DNA of 43,017 nucleotides from an uncultured Oscillospiraceae bacterium (GCA_910579595.1 CAJTVM010000015.1:1-43017); one strand, 5' to 3'. Positions 24,078 to 31,222 are shown, numbered from the stretch's first letter. The notes: generated from the sequence alone by a model not told the origin. Made by a program: numbers and translations.

Positions 24078-24103
24078 CACTGTTCTGAAAAGAGGCTTTC
24101 AAA

Positions 24104-24958
24104 ATGCAGCGTGTCAAAGAGACTTTGCGGGAAATCCCGCTGCTTACCCTGGGCACCTTCCTGGTGGCCGCGGGCGTCTACTTTTTCAAGTTTCCCAACA
24201 GCTTTAACACCGGCGGCGTTACCGGCCTGGCCGTCATCCTGAACGCCGTGTCCCCCACGGTGAGCGCGTCCACCTACGCCTCCCTCATCAACATTGCCTT
24301 CCTGCTGCTGGGCTTTTTCGTTGTGGACAAAAGCTTCGGTGTGAACACCATTTACTGCTCGGTGATGTTCTCCGCCATGCTGGGCGGGCTGGAGTGGCTG
24401 TGCCCCCTGTCCGCCCCCCTCACGGATCAGAAAACGCTGGAGCTGTTCTTTGCGGTGATTCTGCCCTCCCTGGGGTCGGCCATCCTCTTTAATATGCAAA
24501 GCTCCACCGGCGGTACCGACATCCTGGCCATGATTCTCAAGCGGTTCAGCAGCCTGGATATCGGCATGGCCCTGCTGTGTGTGGACGTGCTTATTGCCGC
24601 GTCCACCCTGTACTTTGTCAACATCGAAGCGGGCCTGTACTCCATCCTGGGCCTGGTGCTGAAGTCGGTGGTGGTGGACACGGTGATTGAATCCCTTAAC
24701 CGCCGCAAGAGCTTCATCGCCGTCACCGCCTGCCCCCAGGAGGTTTGCTGCTTCATCACCCAAACCCTCCACCGGTCCGCCACCGTCTGGGAGGCGCAGG
24801 GGGCCTACTCCCACGAGAAAAAATGGGTGGTGATGACCGCCCTGTCCCGGGGGCAGGCGGTGGCCCTGCGGGTGTATGTCAAGTCCACCGACCCCAACGC
24901 CTTCATCCTGGTGACCAATTCCAGCGAGATCTTCGGCAAAGGCTTTATGAGGGTTTAA
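24104..24958 (+). CDS. YitT family membrane protein (DUF161 + DUF2179)
   Basis: 284 residues. The first ~190 residues hold several hydrophobic segments with the family motif FKFPNSFNTGGVTGLAVILN and SSTGGTDILAMILKRFS; the last ~80 residues form the soluble DUF2179 domain (RKSFIAVTACPQEVCCFITQ, then REKKW-like and VYVKSTDPNAFILVTNSSEI). Members are inner-membrane proteins of unknown transport function. The ribosome site is weak (AAAAGAGG 24088-24095). A degenerate intercistronic repeat follows its stop, then noc. Confidence 0.88.
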   Translation: MQRVKETLREIPLLTLGTFLVAAGVYFFKFPNSFNTGGVTGLAVILNAVSPTVSASTYASLINIAFLLLGFFVVDKSFGVNTIYCSVMFSAMLGGLEWLCPLSAPLTDQKTLELFFAVILPSLGSAILFNMQSSTGGTDILAMILKRFSSLDIGMALLCVDVLIAASTLYFVNIEAGLYSILGLVLKSVVVDTVIESLNRRKSFIAVTACPQEVCCFITQTLHRSATVWEAQGAYSHEKKWVVMTALSRGQAVALRVYVKSTDPNAFILVTNSSEIFGKGFMRV

Positions 24959-25005
24959 ACGCGAGGGAAGCCGCGCCGTGATGCGACCAAACCGAGCGTG
25001 ACAAC
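24959..25005 (+). repeat. Remnant of the intercistronic repeat
   Basis: Starts directly after the yitT-family stop and ends GAGCGTGACAAC; it keeps the GAAGCCGCG element and the terminal CGTGACAAC but lacks the central stem. Same orientation as the flanking genes. Confidence 0.5.
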
Positions 25006-25029
25006 AGCTTGTCCCGCTTCGATCGATTT

Positions 25030-25076
25030 CGCCTCCCGGCTGTGGTATACTTCTGGTATATTCACAGCGGGAGGCG
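25030..25076 (+). promoter_or_regulatory. noc promoter and RBS-sequestering inverted repeat
   Basis: CGCCTCCC (25030-25037) and GCTGTG (25039-25044) pair with CACAGC (25063-25068) and GGGAGGCG (25069-25076). The 3' arm contains the noc ribosome site GGGAGG. The loop holds an extended -10 box TGGTATACT (25043-25051), so a transcript started there would lack the 5' arm and have a free ribosome site, whereas read-through mRNA from upstream would fold it away. Confidence 0.6.
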
Positions 25077-25082
25077 TTTTTG

Positions 25083-25874
25083 ATGGCCCTCTTTCAAAAG
25101 ACGGCGAAGCGGCAGATATTGGAGCTGCCCACCAATGAGATCCGCCCCAACCCCAGCCAGCCCCGGCAGGAGTTCCAGCCAGAGGAGCTGGCGGAGCTGG
25201 CCCTGTCCATCCAGCAGGTGGGGGTGATCCAGCCCCTGTCCGTGCGGCGCACGCCAACCGGGTGGGAATTGATTGCCGGGGAGCGCCGCCTCCGGGCGGC
25301 ACAGCTGGCGGGGCTGCCCACCGTGCCCTGCCTCCCGGTGGAGGCGGATGGGGAGACGTCGGCGCTGCTGGCCCTGGTGGAAAACCTCCAGCGCAAGGAC
25401 TTGGATGTGTGGGAGGAAGCCGCCGCCCTGCGCCAGCTCATGGAGCGCTACGGGCTTACCCAGGAGGAAGCGGCCCGGCGGGTAGGCAAAAGCCAATCGG
25501 CGGTGGCCAACAAGCTGCGGCTGTTAAAGCTGCCGGAGGACGTGATTGACACGCTCCGGGCCAACCGCCTTACTGAGCGCCACGCCCGGTCGCTGCTCCG
25601 GCTGGACAGCCCCGAGCGGCAGCGGCTGGCGGTGGAATACATCTTAAAGCACCAGCTCAACGTGGCCAAGACGGAGGAGTATGTGGACAAGCTGTGCGGC
25701 GGGCGGAAGCTGCCCCGGAAGGCCAAGCCGGTGTATAAAATCCGGGACGTGCGGCTGTTTTTGAACACGGTGAACCGGGGACTGGCGGTGATGAAGTCCG
25801 CCGGGGTGAACGCCCAGTGCGGCCAGGAGGAGACGGAGGACGGGATCATCCTGACCATACATATCCCGAAATAA
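25083..25874 (+). CDS. noc: ParB-like nucleoid occlusion protein
   Basis: 263 residues. ParB/Noc architecture: IQQVGVIQPLSVRRTPTGWE with the CTP-binding GERRLRAAQLAG, ENLQRKDLDVWEEAAALRQL, and HTH TQEEAARRVGKSQSAVANKL; the C-terminal part differs from ParB (FLNTVNRGLAVMKSAGVNAQ), as in Noc. Noc binds its own palindromes and blocks FtsZ assembly over the nucleoid; I saw no obvious Noc site in the window. Start ATG 25083, eight bases after GGGAGG; a TTG directly before it is an alternative. Its last 34 bases and the following hairpin are duplicated at 26828-26887. Confidence 0.85.
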   Translation: MALFQKTAKRQILELPTNEIRPNPSQPRQEFQPEELAELALSIQQVGVIQPLSVRRTPTGWELIAGERRLRAAQLAGLPTVPCLPVEADGETSALLALVENLQRKDLDVWEEAAALRQLMERYGLTQEEAARRVGKSQSAVANKLRLLKLPEDVIDTLRANRLTERHARSLLRLDSPERQRLAVEYILKHQLNVAKTEEYVDKLCGGRKLPRKAKPVYKIRDVRLFLNTVNRGLAVMKSAGVNAQCGQEETEDGIILTIHIPK

Positions 25875-25900
25875 TGGAAAACCCCCGCCGGAGGGCGGGG
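25841..25900 (+). repeat. 60-bp segment (noc 3' end plus hairpin), original copy
   Basis: These 60 bases are repeated without difference at 26828-26887. They comprise the end of noc, its stop, and a CCCCCGCC/GGGCGGGG hairpin. On the minus strand the hairpin is followed by TTTTCC, so it may stop leftward transcription. Confidence 0.9.
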
Positions 25901-25944
25901 CAGAGAACGGGCAGGGGAGGACTGCCGGAAAATTGGCGGGCGGA

Positions 25945-25988
25945 CGCAAAAAGCGGCGGCAAGGGGGAAATATCCCCTGCCGCCGCCG
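25945..25988 (-). terminator. Terminator of the 179-aa secreted protein gene
   Basis: On the minus strand GCGGCGGCA...GGGG pairs with CCCC...TGCCGCCGC (arms about 25953-25966 and 25973-25986) and is followed by TTTTTGCG. Confidence 0.8.
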
Positions 25989-26010
25989 TTGCGTGCATTA
26001 GGAAAGTCTA

Positions 26011-26550
26011 CTAAAAACAGATAACTTGGCAGTTAACAAGGTACTCCACATCTTCTGTGCTGAAAATCCCCGCCGATACCGGGGGCAGTGCAACGCCATC
26101 CCCGTCATTTGCGGATAGGCTGTGGCCGACGACGTTACTGGGTGTCAAGCGAAAGTCATTGAGAAAACGAGTAGTATTGGAAAGGGTATCTCCCTCCATG
26201 TCCATGAGCATTACAATCAGATGAAACTCATCTGGAGCAATGGTATAATTGTGCTCAACAATTTTCCAATGAGAGCCCTTGGGATTTGTAGTTCGGAAAG
26301 AGATAGATACAAGATCCTCAAAATATGCCTTTCCGCCTTTGTCCGCCATGTGAAACGTGAGGTCGGCATAGGTATTGTTTTGCATATTTAATGTGTATGA
26401 TTTTGTATACGCAAGGTACTGGGGCGCATCCAAATTTGTTGACGCGGCGCCCTCTACATCAGGGAGCCGCACTGGAATCGCAAATGCAAAAGAGGAACAG
26501 CAGGATAGAACCAAGGCAGATGCCAAGACAAAAGATATCACTTTTTTCAT
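26011..26550 (-). CDS. Secreted protein of unknown function (payload A)
   Basis: 179 residues. A clear signal peptide (MKKVISFVLASALVLSCCSS, cleavage expected after FAFA) precedes a beta-rich domain with no motif I recognise (YLAYTKSYTLNMQNNTYADL, VSISFRTTNPKGSHWKIVEH). Two cysteines lie near the C-terminus (NCQVICF). AAGGAGAG lies upstream of ATG 26550. It occupies the place, relative to the noc end and the PadR promoter block, that payloads B and C occupy in the second copy, but is not visibly homologous to them. Base composition is more AT-rich than the neighbouring housekeeping genes. Confidence 0.7.
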   Translation of the reverse strand: MKKVISFVLASALVLSCCSSFAFAIPVRLPDVEGAASTNLDAPQYLAYTKSYTLNMQNNTYADLTFHMADKGGKAYFEDLVSISFRTTNPKGSHWKIVEHNYTIAPDEFHLIVMLMDMEGDTLSNTTRFLNDFRLTPSNVVGHSLSANDGDGVALPPVSAGIFSTEDVEYLVNCQVICF

Positions 26551-26620
26551 TGGGTCTAACTCTCCTTATATAATAAAGTAGTAGTGTTTAAAGCCCCTCT
26601 CCAAGGGCTGTGATGTCCAA

Positions 26621-26827
26621 TTTGAAACGGGTGATACTGTGCTGGAAAGTGAGTCGTAAAGGCGGGCCCGCCTGACTACAGCTCCATTCTACCGCACAGC
26701 TAATTGTTTGTCAAGATAAAATAATACGTGAAAGAATGATTTTTCTCAAAAATAGATTGCAGAAATGGAGAGAATGTGCTACTATTGAGAACGAACAAAC
26801 TCCTTTCCAAAAAAAGGGGCGACGAAA
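26621..26827. repeat. Divergent promoter block, copy 1 (padR gene missing)
   Basis: About 207 bp matching 28030-28237 at roughly 90 percent by eye. It includes the palindrome GGCGGGCCCGCC and a plus-strand promoter TTGCAG (26757-26762), 17-base spacer, TACTAT (26780-26785) with an extended TG. The copy ends at GACGAAA, exactly where the padR start codon would be, and joins directly to the noc 3' fragment. Confidence 0.85.
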
Positions 26828-26887
26828 CGGGATCATCCTGACCATACATATCCCGAAATAATGGAAAACCCCCGCCGGAGGGCGGGG
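26828..26887 (+). repeat. Duplicated 60-bp noc 3' end plus hairpin
   Basis: Identical to 25841-25900. It lies immediately downstream of promoter block copy 1, so that promoter now drives only a short run into a noc remnant and a hairpin. This marks the junction of a segmental duplication. Confidence 0.9.
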
Positions 26888-26896
26888 GAGAAGCAG

Positions 26897-26937
26897 GGAA
26901 AAACAGCGGCGGCCGGAGGGAATACCCCCGGCCGCTG
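26897..26937 (-). terminator. Terminator of the 163-aa secreted protein gene
   Basis: On the minus strand CAGCGGCCGGGGG pairs with CCCTCCGGCCGCCGCTG and is followed by TTTTTCC. It corresponds in position to the terminator after payload A. Confidence 0.8.
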
Positions 26938-26975
26938 ATGCTTTTGTATACGCAGTTGGAAAAACGGTTAAGCGC

Positions 26976-27467
26976 TCAATACTGTATCATGGTATAACGC
27001 GCGGTACAGCCGCTTGTGGGTAGGGTGTTTGAGCTGACTTTAAAGTAGTACTCTTGTCCCTTGGTTAAGCCCGAAAAGTAGGCGCCATTATTCACACCTA
27101 CAGTTGCATAATTTGATACGCGGATTCCCTCGCCGGGAGCGCCTTCATAGAGCTGGATATTATAATCAGTTGCACCTGGGACGCTGACCAGGACGATTGC
27201 CACGTTTTCCAGTTCAGCGGTAAAGGATGCGCAGATATTCCCATTGGTTCCGGCGGCGTTGTTGCGTGCCAGAAATGCTGTTCCGTTAATAGGAGTGTGC
27301 TCTGTCTGCTGCTCAAATGCGCTCCGTTCGTCCTCTGTCATGACGTGGATTTCCACAGGATAGTCCTTGCCGCCCTTGTCATCCGATACCGCCGCGTAAC
27401 CGGCATTAAGAGTTGATAATACCGTGAGCATTGCCGCAAGAAAGATTGAAAGGGGTTTTACATTCAT
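26976..27467 (-). CDS. Secreted two-cysteine protein (payload B)
   Basis: 163 residues. Signal peptide MNVKPLSIFLAAMLTVLSTL, cleavage likely near GYAA. The mature part has FLARNNAAGTNGNICASF, TDYNIQLYEGAPGEGIRVSN, NNGAYFSGLTKGQEYYFKVS and SGCTARYTMIQY. All of these are paralleled in the neighbouring payload C, including two cysteines that could form a disulfide. The beta-sandwich look (FxVSxN, LxxGQxYYF) recalls Fn3/CUB-like folds, but I cannot name the family. The ribosome site is weak. Confidence 0.7.
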   Translation of the reverse strand: MNVKPLSIFLAAMLTVLSTLNAGYAAVSDDKGGKDYPVEIHVMTEDERSAFEQQTEHTPINGTAFLARNNAAGTNGNICASFTAELENVAIVLVSVPGATDYNIQLYEGAPGEGIRVSNYATVGVNNGAYFSGLTKGQEYYFKVSSNTLPTSGCTARYTMIQY

Positions 27468-27515
27468 CTTATTAGATCAAGTTCCTTTCCTCAGAATTAC
27501 ATAAGAAAGATTTAT

Positions 27516-27998
27516 TTAAAAGGTTTGATAGGTATATGTAGCGGTGCATCCACCATTTGCAACATCGTTTGAACTGACCATAAAGTAGTAAGACTGCCCA
27601 ATAATCAAATCATAGAAGGCAGCGCCATTATTAATGGGTAATTCTTTATCATATTGAGCCACACGATATCCGTTGCCTATAGGCCCCATGTAAAGCTGCA
27701 CGTTATAAGTAACAGCACCGGGCGCTTGCTTGATGACGAACGATACACTGGTAGTATCTGCTTTAAATGGAGCACAAGCGTTTCCATTGGTTCCCTGGAG
27801 ATTATTCCGGGGCAGAAATGTAGTGCTTGTAATCGCCGCGCCGCGTGTATTAAAGATTGCGTCAGTTTCCTCTTGTGTCAGCGCCTGAACCCTTACAGGG
27901 TGTACATCAGGGCCGGCGGCGCTGGCGCTGACGGCCAGCAGGGTGAACACCATGGACATAGCCAGCAGGGCGGATAGGATCTTTCTCATTTTCTTCAT
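27516..27998 (-). CDS. Secreted two-cysteine protein (payload C), paralogue of B
   Basis: 160 residues. Signal peptide MKKMRKILSALLAMSMVFTL, cleavage likely after SASA. The mature part: FLPRNNLQGTNGNACAPFKA, VTYNVQLYMGPIGNGYRVAQ, NNGAAFYDLIIGQSYYFMVS, GGCTATYTYQTF, aligned with payload B throughout. ATG 27998 follows AAAGGAGTACGACA; an in-frame start 30 bases upstream lacks a ribosome site. B and C are adjacent on one strand and probably co-transcribed from the promoter block shared with padR. Confidence 0.75.
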   Translation of the reverse strand: MKKMRKILSALLAMSMVFTLLAVSASAAGPDVHPVRVQALTQEETDAIFNTRGAAITSTTFLPRNNLQGTNGNACAPFKADTTSVSFVIKQAPGAVTYNVQLYMGPIGNGYRVAQYDKELPINNGAAFYDLIIGQSYYFMVSSNDVANGGCTATYTYQTF

Positions 27999-28029
27999 TG
28001 TCGTACTCCTTTCAGAACACAAGAACATA

Positions 28030-28237
28030 TTTGAAACGGGTGATACTGCGCTGGAAAGTGAGTCGTAAAGGCGGGCCCGCCTGACTACAGCTCTATTCTA
28101 CCGCACAGTCAATTGTTTGTCAAGATCAAATAATATGAGAAAGAATGTTTTTCCGCAAAAAATAGATTGCACAAATGGAGAGAATGTGCTATTATTGAGA
28201 ACGAACAAACTACTTTCCACGAAAAGGGGCGACGAAA
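28030..28237. promoter_or_regulatory. Divergent promoter block, copy 2 (intact)
   Basis: Drives padR on the plus strand through TTGCAC (28167-28172), 17-base spacer, TATTAT (28190-28195) with an extended TG, and presumably payloads C and B on the minus strand. The palindrome GGCGGGCCCGCC near 28070 is a candidate regulator site. Repeated at 26621-26827. Confidence 0.75.
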
Positions 28238-28587
28238 TGGAAGAAAACTTGAAAAAAGCCCTGTCTGAGATGCTGGTGCTGGCCCTGCTCCACGAGAGGG
28301 ACTATTATGCGCTGGAGCTGGCTCCCGCCATTGCGGAGCGCAGCGATGGGGCCATTGTACTCACATTTCCGTACGCGATTCTGTACCGCATGATTGACCA
28401 GGAATATATCCAGGAGATGCCCAAGCGGATCGCGCCGGACGGACGGCGGCGGCAGTATTTCCACATCACGGATGCGGGGCGGGTCTATTTCAAAAAAATC
28501 TGGGCTGTTTACCAGAGGTTTATAGTTGGGGTAGATCTGCTGGCGGACAGAACCCTGCCAGGCTTAGAAAGGGGAGAGGGCAAATGA
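28237..28587 (+). CDS. PadR-type winged-helix regulator
   Basis: 116 residues. Winged helix MLVLALLHERDYYALELAPA, then FPYAILYRMIDQEYIQEMPK and GRRRQYFHITDAGRVYFKKI, the PadR N-terminal domain with the characteristic Y-F-x-I-T-D-A-G ending; a short C-terminal helix follows. ATG 28237 follows AGGGGCGACGAA. Its stop overlaps the next gene by four bases. PadR proteins commonly repress their own operon and a divergent target, here probably the secreted-protein genes on the other strand (inference). Confidence 0.85.
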   Translation: MEENLKKALSEMLVLALLHERDYYALELAPAIAERSDGAIVLTFPYAILYRMIDQEYIQEMPKRIAPDGRRRQYFHITDAGRVYFKKIWAVYQRFIVGVDLLADRTLPGLERGEGK

Positions 28588-28979
28588 AGGAACGCTATCT
28601 TCATGACGTACGCGCCCTGCTGGGCTGCACTTCCGGAGAGCGGAAACGGTTGATTTCCCGGCTGGATCGGGCGGTAGCCGCCTATCTGGAGGACGTCCCA
28701 GAGGCCGGTGAGACGGAGCTTTACGCCAATTTCGGCACACCGGCGGACTGCGCCGCCAGACTGTCGGCGGAGTGCGCGCCGGATGCGGTGGCGGCGGCAA
28801 AAAGGGGAAGGGAAAAGCGCCAGCGCGTTCTGACGGGGGTGCTGGCGGCGCTGCTGGCCATTATGGTAGGCATCACGGCCTACCTGTGGTCGAACGGCGG
28901 GCTGGTGATTATCCAAACAGGCCGGGGCTTTTTGAAGGATACGCCTCAGAATAAGGTTACATACAACTATGATGATTAG
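28584..28979 (+). CDS. HAAS-like membrane protein coupled to PadR
   Basis: 131 residues. The first 65 form a helical domain (MKERYLHDVRALLGCTSGER, then VAAYLEDVPEAGETELYANF and FGTPADCAARL) typical of the HAAS/DUF1700-type proteins that accompany PadR regulators; the FGTP motif is characteristic. One membrane segment follows (about 83-101), then a short tail. It overlaps padR by four bases. Such proteins are thought to transmit envelope signals to the PadR partner; this is family knowledge, not shown here. Confidence 0.75.
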   Translation: MKERYLHDVRALLGCTSGERKRLISRLDRAVAAYLEDVPEAGETELYANFGTPADCAARLSAECAPDAVAAAKRGREKRQRVLTGVLAALLAIMVGITAYLWSNGGLVIIQTGRGFLKDTPQNKVTYNYDD

Positions 28980-28993
28980 GAGAAAATTTACTT

Positions 28994-29422
28994 ATGAAAC
29001 GATTGGCTGCTATGTTTTTCGCGCTGGTTTTTGCTCTGAATCTGATGGCTATTCCGGCTATGGCGGCTGAGGTCGCCGCAGGTGATGCCATTTACTATGA
29101 GGATGGCTCTTACGCTGTTATTACCCAAGGCCCTGTTACCCGTTCCAGTACAGATAGAGAAAAAATATACACGTACTATAATCCCCAAGGGCAGAGGTGC
29201 TTTGCCTATGTGTTGTGCGCGGTGTTTACCTATAACGGGGTTACAAGCAGCGCCAATTCCTGTAGCTATAAGGCTAACATTTACCGCCAGGGCTGGGACA
29301 TCAAATCCCATTCGGAGTACGTATCGGGCAGTACGGCCTATGGCCGCGCCGTCTTTACCGGCCCCAACGGCGAAACCCGCAATGTGAGCCTGACGCTGAC
29401 CTGCGACAAAACGGGAACATAA
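28994..29422 (+). CDS. Secreted protein at the end of the padR operon
   Basis: 142 residues. Signal peptide MKRLAAMFFALVFALNLMAI, cleavage likely after AMAA. The mature beta-rich part has CFAYVLCAVFTYNGVTSSAN, SCSYKANIYRQGWDIKSHSE, SGSTAYGRAVFTGPNGETRN and VSLTLTCDKTGT. This pattern (a T/FTYNG strand, tryptophan strand and a C-terminal LTCxxxG) recurs in many small secreted Clostridia proteins that I know only as hypothetical. AGGAGAAAATTTACTT precedes the ATG. It probably shares one transcript with padR and the HAAS-like gene. Confidence 0.7.
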   Translation: MKRLAAMFFALVFALNLMAIPAMAAEVAAGDAIYYEDGSYAVITQGPVTRSSTDREKIYTYYNPQGQRCFAYVLCAVFTYNGVTSSANSCSYKANIYRQGWDIKSHSEYVSGSTAYGRAVFTGPNGETRNVSLTLTCDKTGT

Positions 29423-29442
29423 CCTGATAATGGTTTAGACGT

Positions 29443-29473
29443 AAAAAACCCCGCCGGTAAGCGCCGGCGGGGC
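29443..29473. terminator. Terminator between the padR operon and the CoA-transferase operon
   Basis: CCCCGCCGG (29449-29457) pairs with CCGGCGGGG (29464-29472), preceded by AAAAAA, giving a strong T-run on the minus strand. It can serve both convergent operons. Confidence 0.8.
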
Positions 29474-29497
29474 TGAATTGATCTTGGCGGGGGCGGC

Positions 29498-30157
29498 TTA
29501 GCCGATCATGCTCTTGGGCTCGCCCTTGATGATCAGGGTGGCCTCGGTAGCGGCCTGCACCTGCTCCACGGTGAACTCGGGGTTAATCTCGGTGAGCACC
29601 AGGCCCTCGGGGGTGACTTCCATCACGCCCATCTCGGTGATGATCTTGGTGATGCACTTTACGGCGGTGTAGGGCAGCTTGCACTTTTTCAGGATCTTGG
29701 GGTTGCCCTTGGCGGTATGCTCCATGGCCACGATGACGTTCTTCGCGCCCACCAGCAGGTCCATGGCGCCGCCCATGCCGGGCATCTTCTTGCCGGGGAT
29801 GATCCAGTTGGACAGGGAGCCTTCCTCATCCACTTCCAGGCCGCCCAGGATGGTGGCGTCCACGTGCCCGCCCCGGATCAGGCCGAAGGAGACGGAGGAA
29901 TCAATGAAGCAGCCGCCCTCGGTAACGCCGGAGGGGGAGCCGCCCGCGTCCACGTCGTGGATGGGGTCGGGATTTTCCTTGCTGGCGGCGGCGGAACCGA
30001 TGGTGCCGTTCTCCGCCTGGAGGGTGACATGGATGCCCTCGGGCAGATAGTTGGGGACCAGGGTGGGCAGGCCGATGCCCAGGTTGACCACATCGCCGTC
30101 CTTCAGTTCCTTGGCAACGCGCTTGGCGATAAAGCCTTTGATCTCAGATTTTTCCAT
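29498..30157 (-). CDS. CoA-transferase subunit B (acetate/butyrate-acetoacetate type)
   Basis: 219 residues. Class I CoA-transferase beta subunit (AtoA/CtfB/ScoB-like): NLGIGLPTLVPNYLPEG, catalytic glutamate E49 in LQAENGTIGSA, GGHVDATILGGLEVDEEGSL, and GMGGAMDLLVGAKNVIVAME. With subunit A it moves CoA between acetoacetate or other acyl groups and acetate/butyrate. ATG 30157 shares a base with the stop of subunit A (TAATG), so the pair is tightly coupled. Exact acyl preference cannot be read from sequence. Confidence 0.88.
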   Translation of the reverse strand: MEKSEIKGFIAKRVAKELKDGDVVNLGIGLPTLVPNYLPEGIHVTLQAENGTIGSAAASKENPDPIHDVDAGGSPSGVTEGGCFIDSSVSFGLIRGGHVDATILGGLEVDEEGSLSNWIIPGKKMPGMGGAMDLLVGAKNVIVAMEHTAKGNPKILKKCKLPYTAVKCITKIITEMGVMEVTPEGLVLTEINPEFTVEQVQAATEATLIIKGEPKSMIG

Positions 30158-30846
30158 TAGTAGAGCCCTCCCTCGACAACATAATCCACGAACACGCCGG
30201 ACGTGCGCACGTCCTCGGGGGCGATCTCGCCGCACTCCACCACCTGCTCGGCCTCGGCGATAACGGTGTCGGCGGCGGTGGCCATAACGATATTGAAGTT
30301 GCTGGTGGTGCCCTTGTACCAGACGTTGCCCGCCTTGTCGATCTTGTAGCCGCCGAGGACGGCGAAGTCGGCGTGGATGGGAGCCATCAGCAGATAGTCC
30401 CGGCCATTGATGGTCTGCTTGCCCAGGCAGTAGGGGTTTTCCTCCACAATGGTGCCCACGCCGGTGGGGGTGAGCACACCGCCCAGGCCCGCGCCGTCGG
30501 CCCGGATCATCTCCGCCAGGGAGCCTTGGGGCACCAGGACGACCTCCAGGGTCTTGTCCTGCATATTCTGCTGGGCGACCTCGGGGTTCAGGCCCACATG
30601 GGTGGCCACCAGCTTCTTGACCTGCTTGTTGTGGATGAGCTTGGCCACGGCGTAGTAATCCTCGCCCATGGGGCCGCCGGGCATGGAGCCGTCGTTGCAG
30701 ATGACAGTGAGATCCTTCACGCCGCTCTTGGACAGAGCGTCGATGAACTTGTGGGCGCTGCCGCAGCCCATGAAGCCGCCGAACATGACGGTGGCGCCGT
30801 CTGGGATGAGCTTCACAGCCTCCTCGATGGATACGAATTTAGGCAT
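30157..30846 (-). CDS. CoA-transferase subunit A (acetate/butyrate-acetoacetate type)
   Basis: 229 residues. MPKFVSIEEAVKLIPDGATV, then MFGGFMGCGSAHKFIDALSK and HVGLNPEVAQQNMQDKTLEV, NPYCLGKQTINGRDYLLMAP are those of the alpha subunit (AtoD/CtfA/ScoA-like). It forms the heteromer with the next gene. ATG 30846 has GGGAGGT upstream. Together with the thiolase upstream in the same operon this makes an acetyl-CoA/acetoacetyl-CoA module used in butyrate or amino-acid fermentation. Confidence 0.88.
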   Translation of the reverse strand: MPKFVSIEEAVKLIPDGATVMFGGFMGCGSAHKFIDALSKSGVKDLTVICNDGSMPGGPMGEDYYAVAKLIHNKQVKKLVATHVGLNPEVAQQNMQDKTLEVVLVPQGSLAEMIRADGAGLGGVLTPTGVGTIVEENPYCLGKQTINGRDYLLMAPIHADFAVLGGYKIDKAGNVWYKGTTSNFNIVMATAADTVIAEAEQVVECGEIAPEDVRTSGVFVDYVVEGGLY

Positions 30847-30912
30847 TTTAATATGACCTCCCAAAGTTTATTGACAGCCTGGACGGGCGGGGACCCGCCC
30901 AGGCAGAGGGGA

Positions 30913-31056
30913 CTATTTTTTCACGATCGCAATCTGATCCAGGAGCTGCAAAAGCTCCTCCTTGGTGTAGTCCGTCTTTTCACTCTCAGAAATCGTCAGG
31001 CGAAGCTCATACAGGGTGGCAAGCTCGATTTTTCTCATCTCGGCTTCTATCGGCAT
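30913..31056 (-). CDS. 47-residue protein in the thiolase operon
   Basis: Reads MPIEAEMRKIELATLYELRL, then TISESEKTDYTKEELLQLLD and QIAIVKK before TAG at 30913-30915. AAAGGAGACTGCAAA gives a strong ribosome site before ATG 31056. It lies on the same strand between the thiolase and CoA-transferase genes, so it is likely co-transcribed. It is entirely helical and charged, with no cysteine or membrane segment, and could be a small assembly or regulatory partner; I do not recognise it. Confidence 0.6.
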   Translation of the reverse strand: MPIEAEMRKIELATLYELRLTISESEKTDYTKEELLQLLDQIAIVKK

Positions 31057-31094
31057 TTTGCAGTCTCCTTTCTGTGGCGAAGTGGGCAAAGGGT

Positions 31095-31222
31095 GTTGTC
31101 ACGCTCTGGTTGGGCGCATTACGGGCCGGCTTCCCTCCGACTCGGGCTGGTCTGCGGGCCGCAAGCGGCCCTGCGCTCGCCCTCGCTCCGGTCCATCCGG
31201 CCCTATGCGCCTACCGTCGCGC
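31095..31222 (-). repeat. Intercistronic repeat unit after the thiolase
   Basis: On the minus strand it starts right after the thiolase stop and ends AGCGTGACAAC. It keeps GGATGGACCGGAGCGAGGGC and a central inverted repeat (AGGGCCGCTTGCGGCCC) but is diverged from the serS array. Confidence 0.6.

Noticed and set aside
25841..29422. Prophage or integrative element
   Set aside because: No integrase, phage structural genes or attachment repeats; the repeats are explained by segmental duplication.
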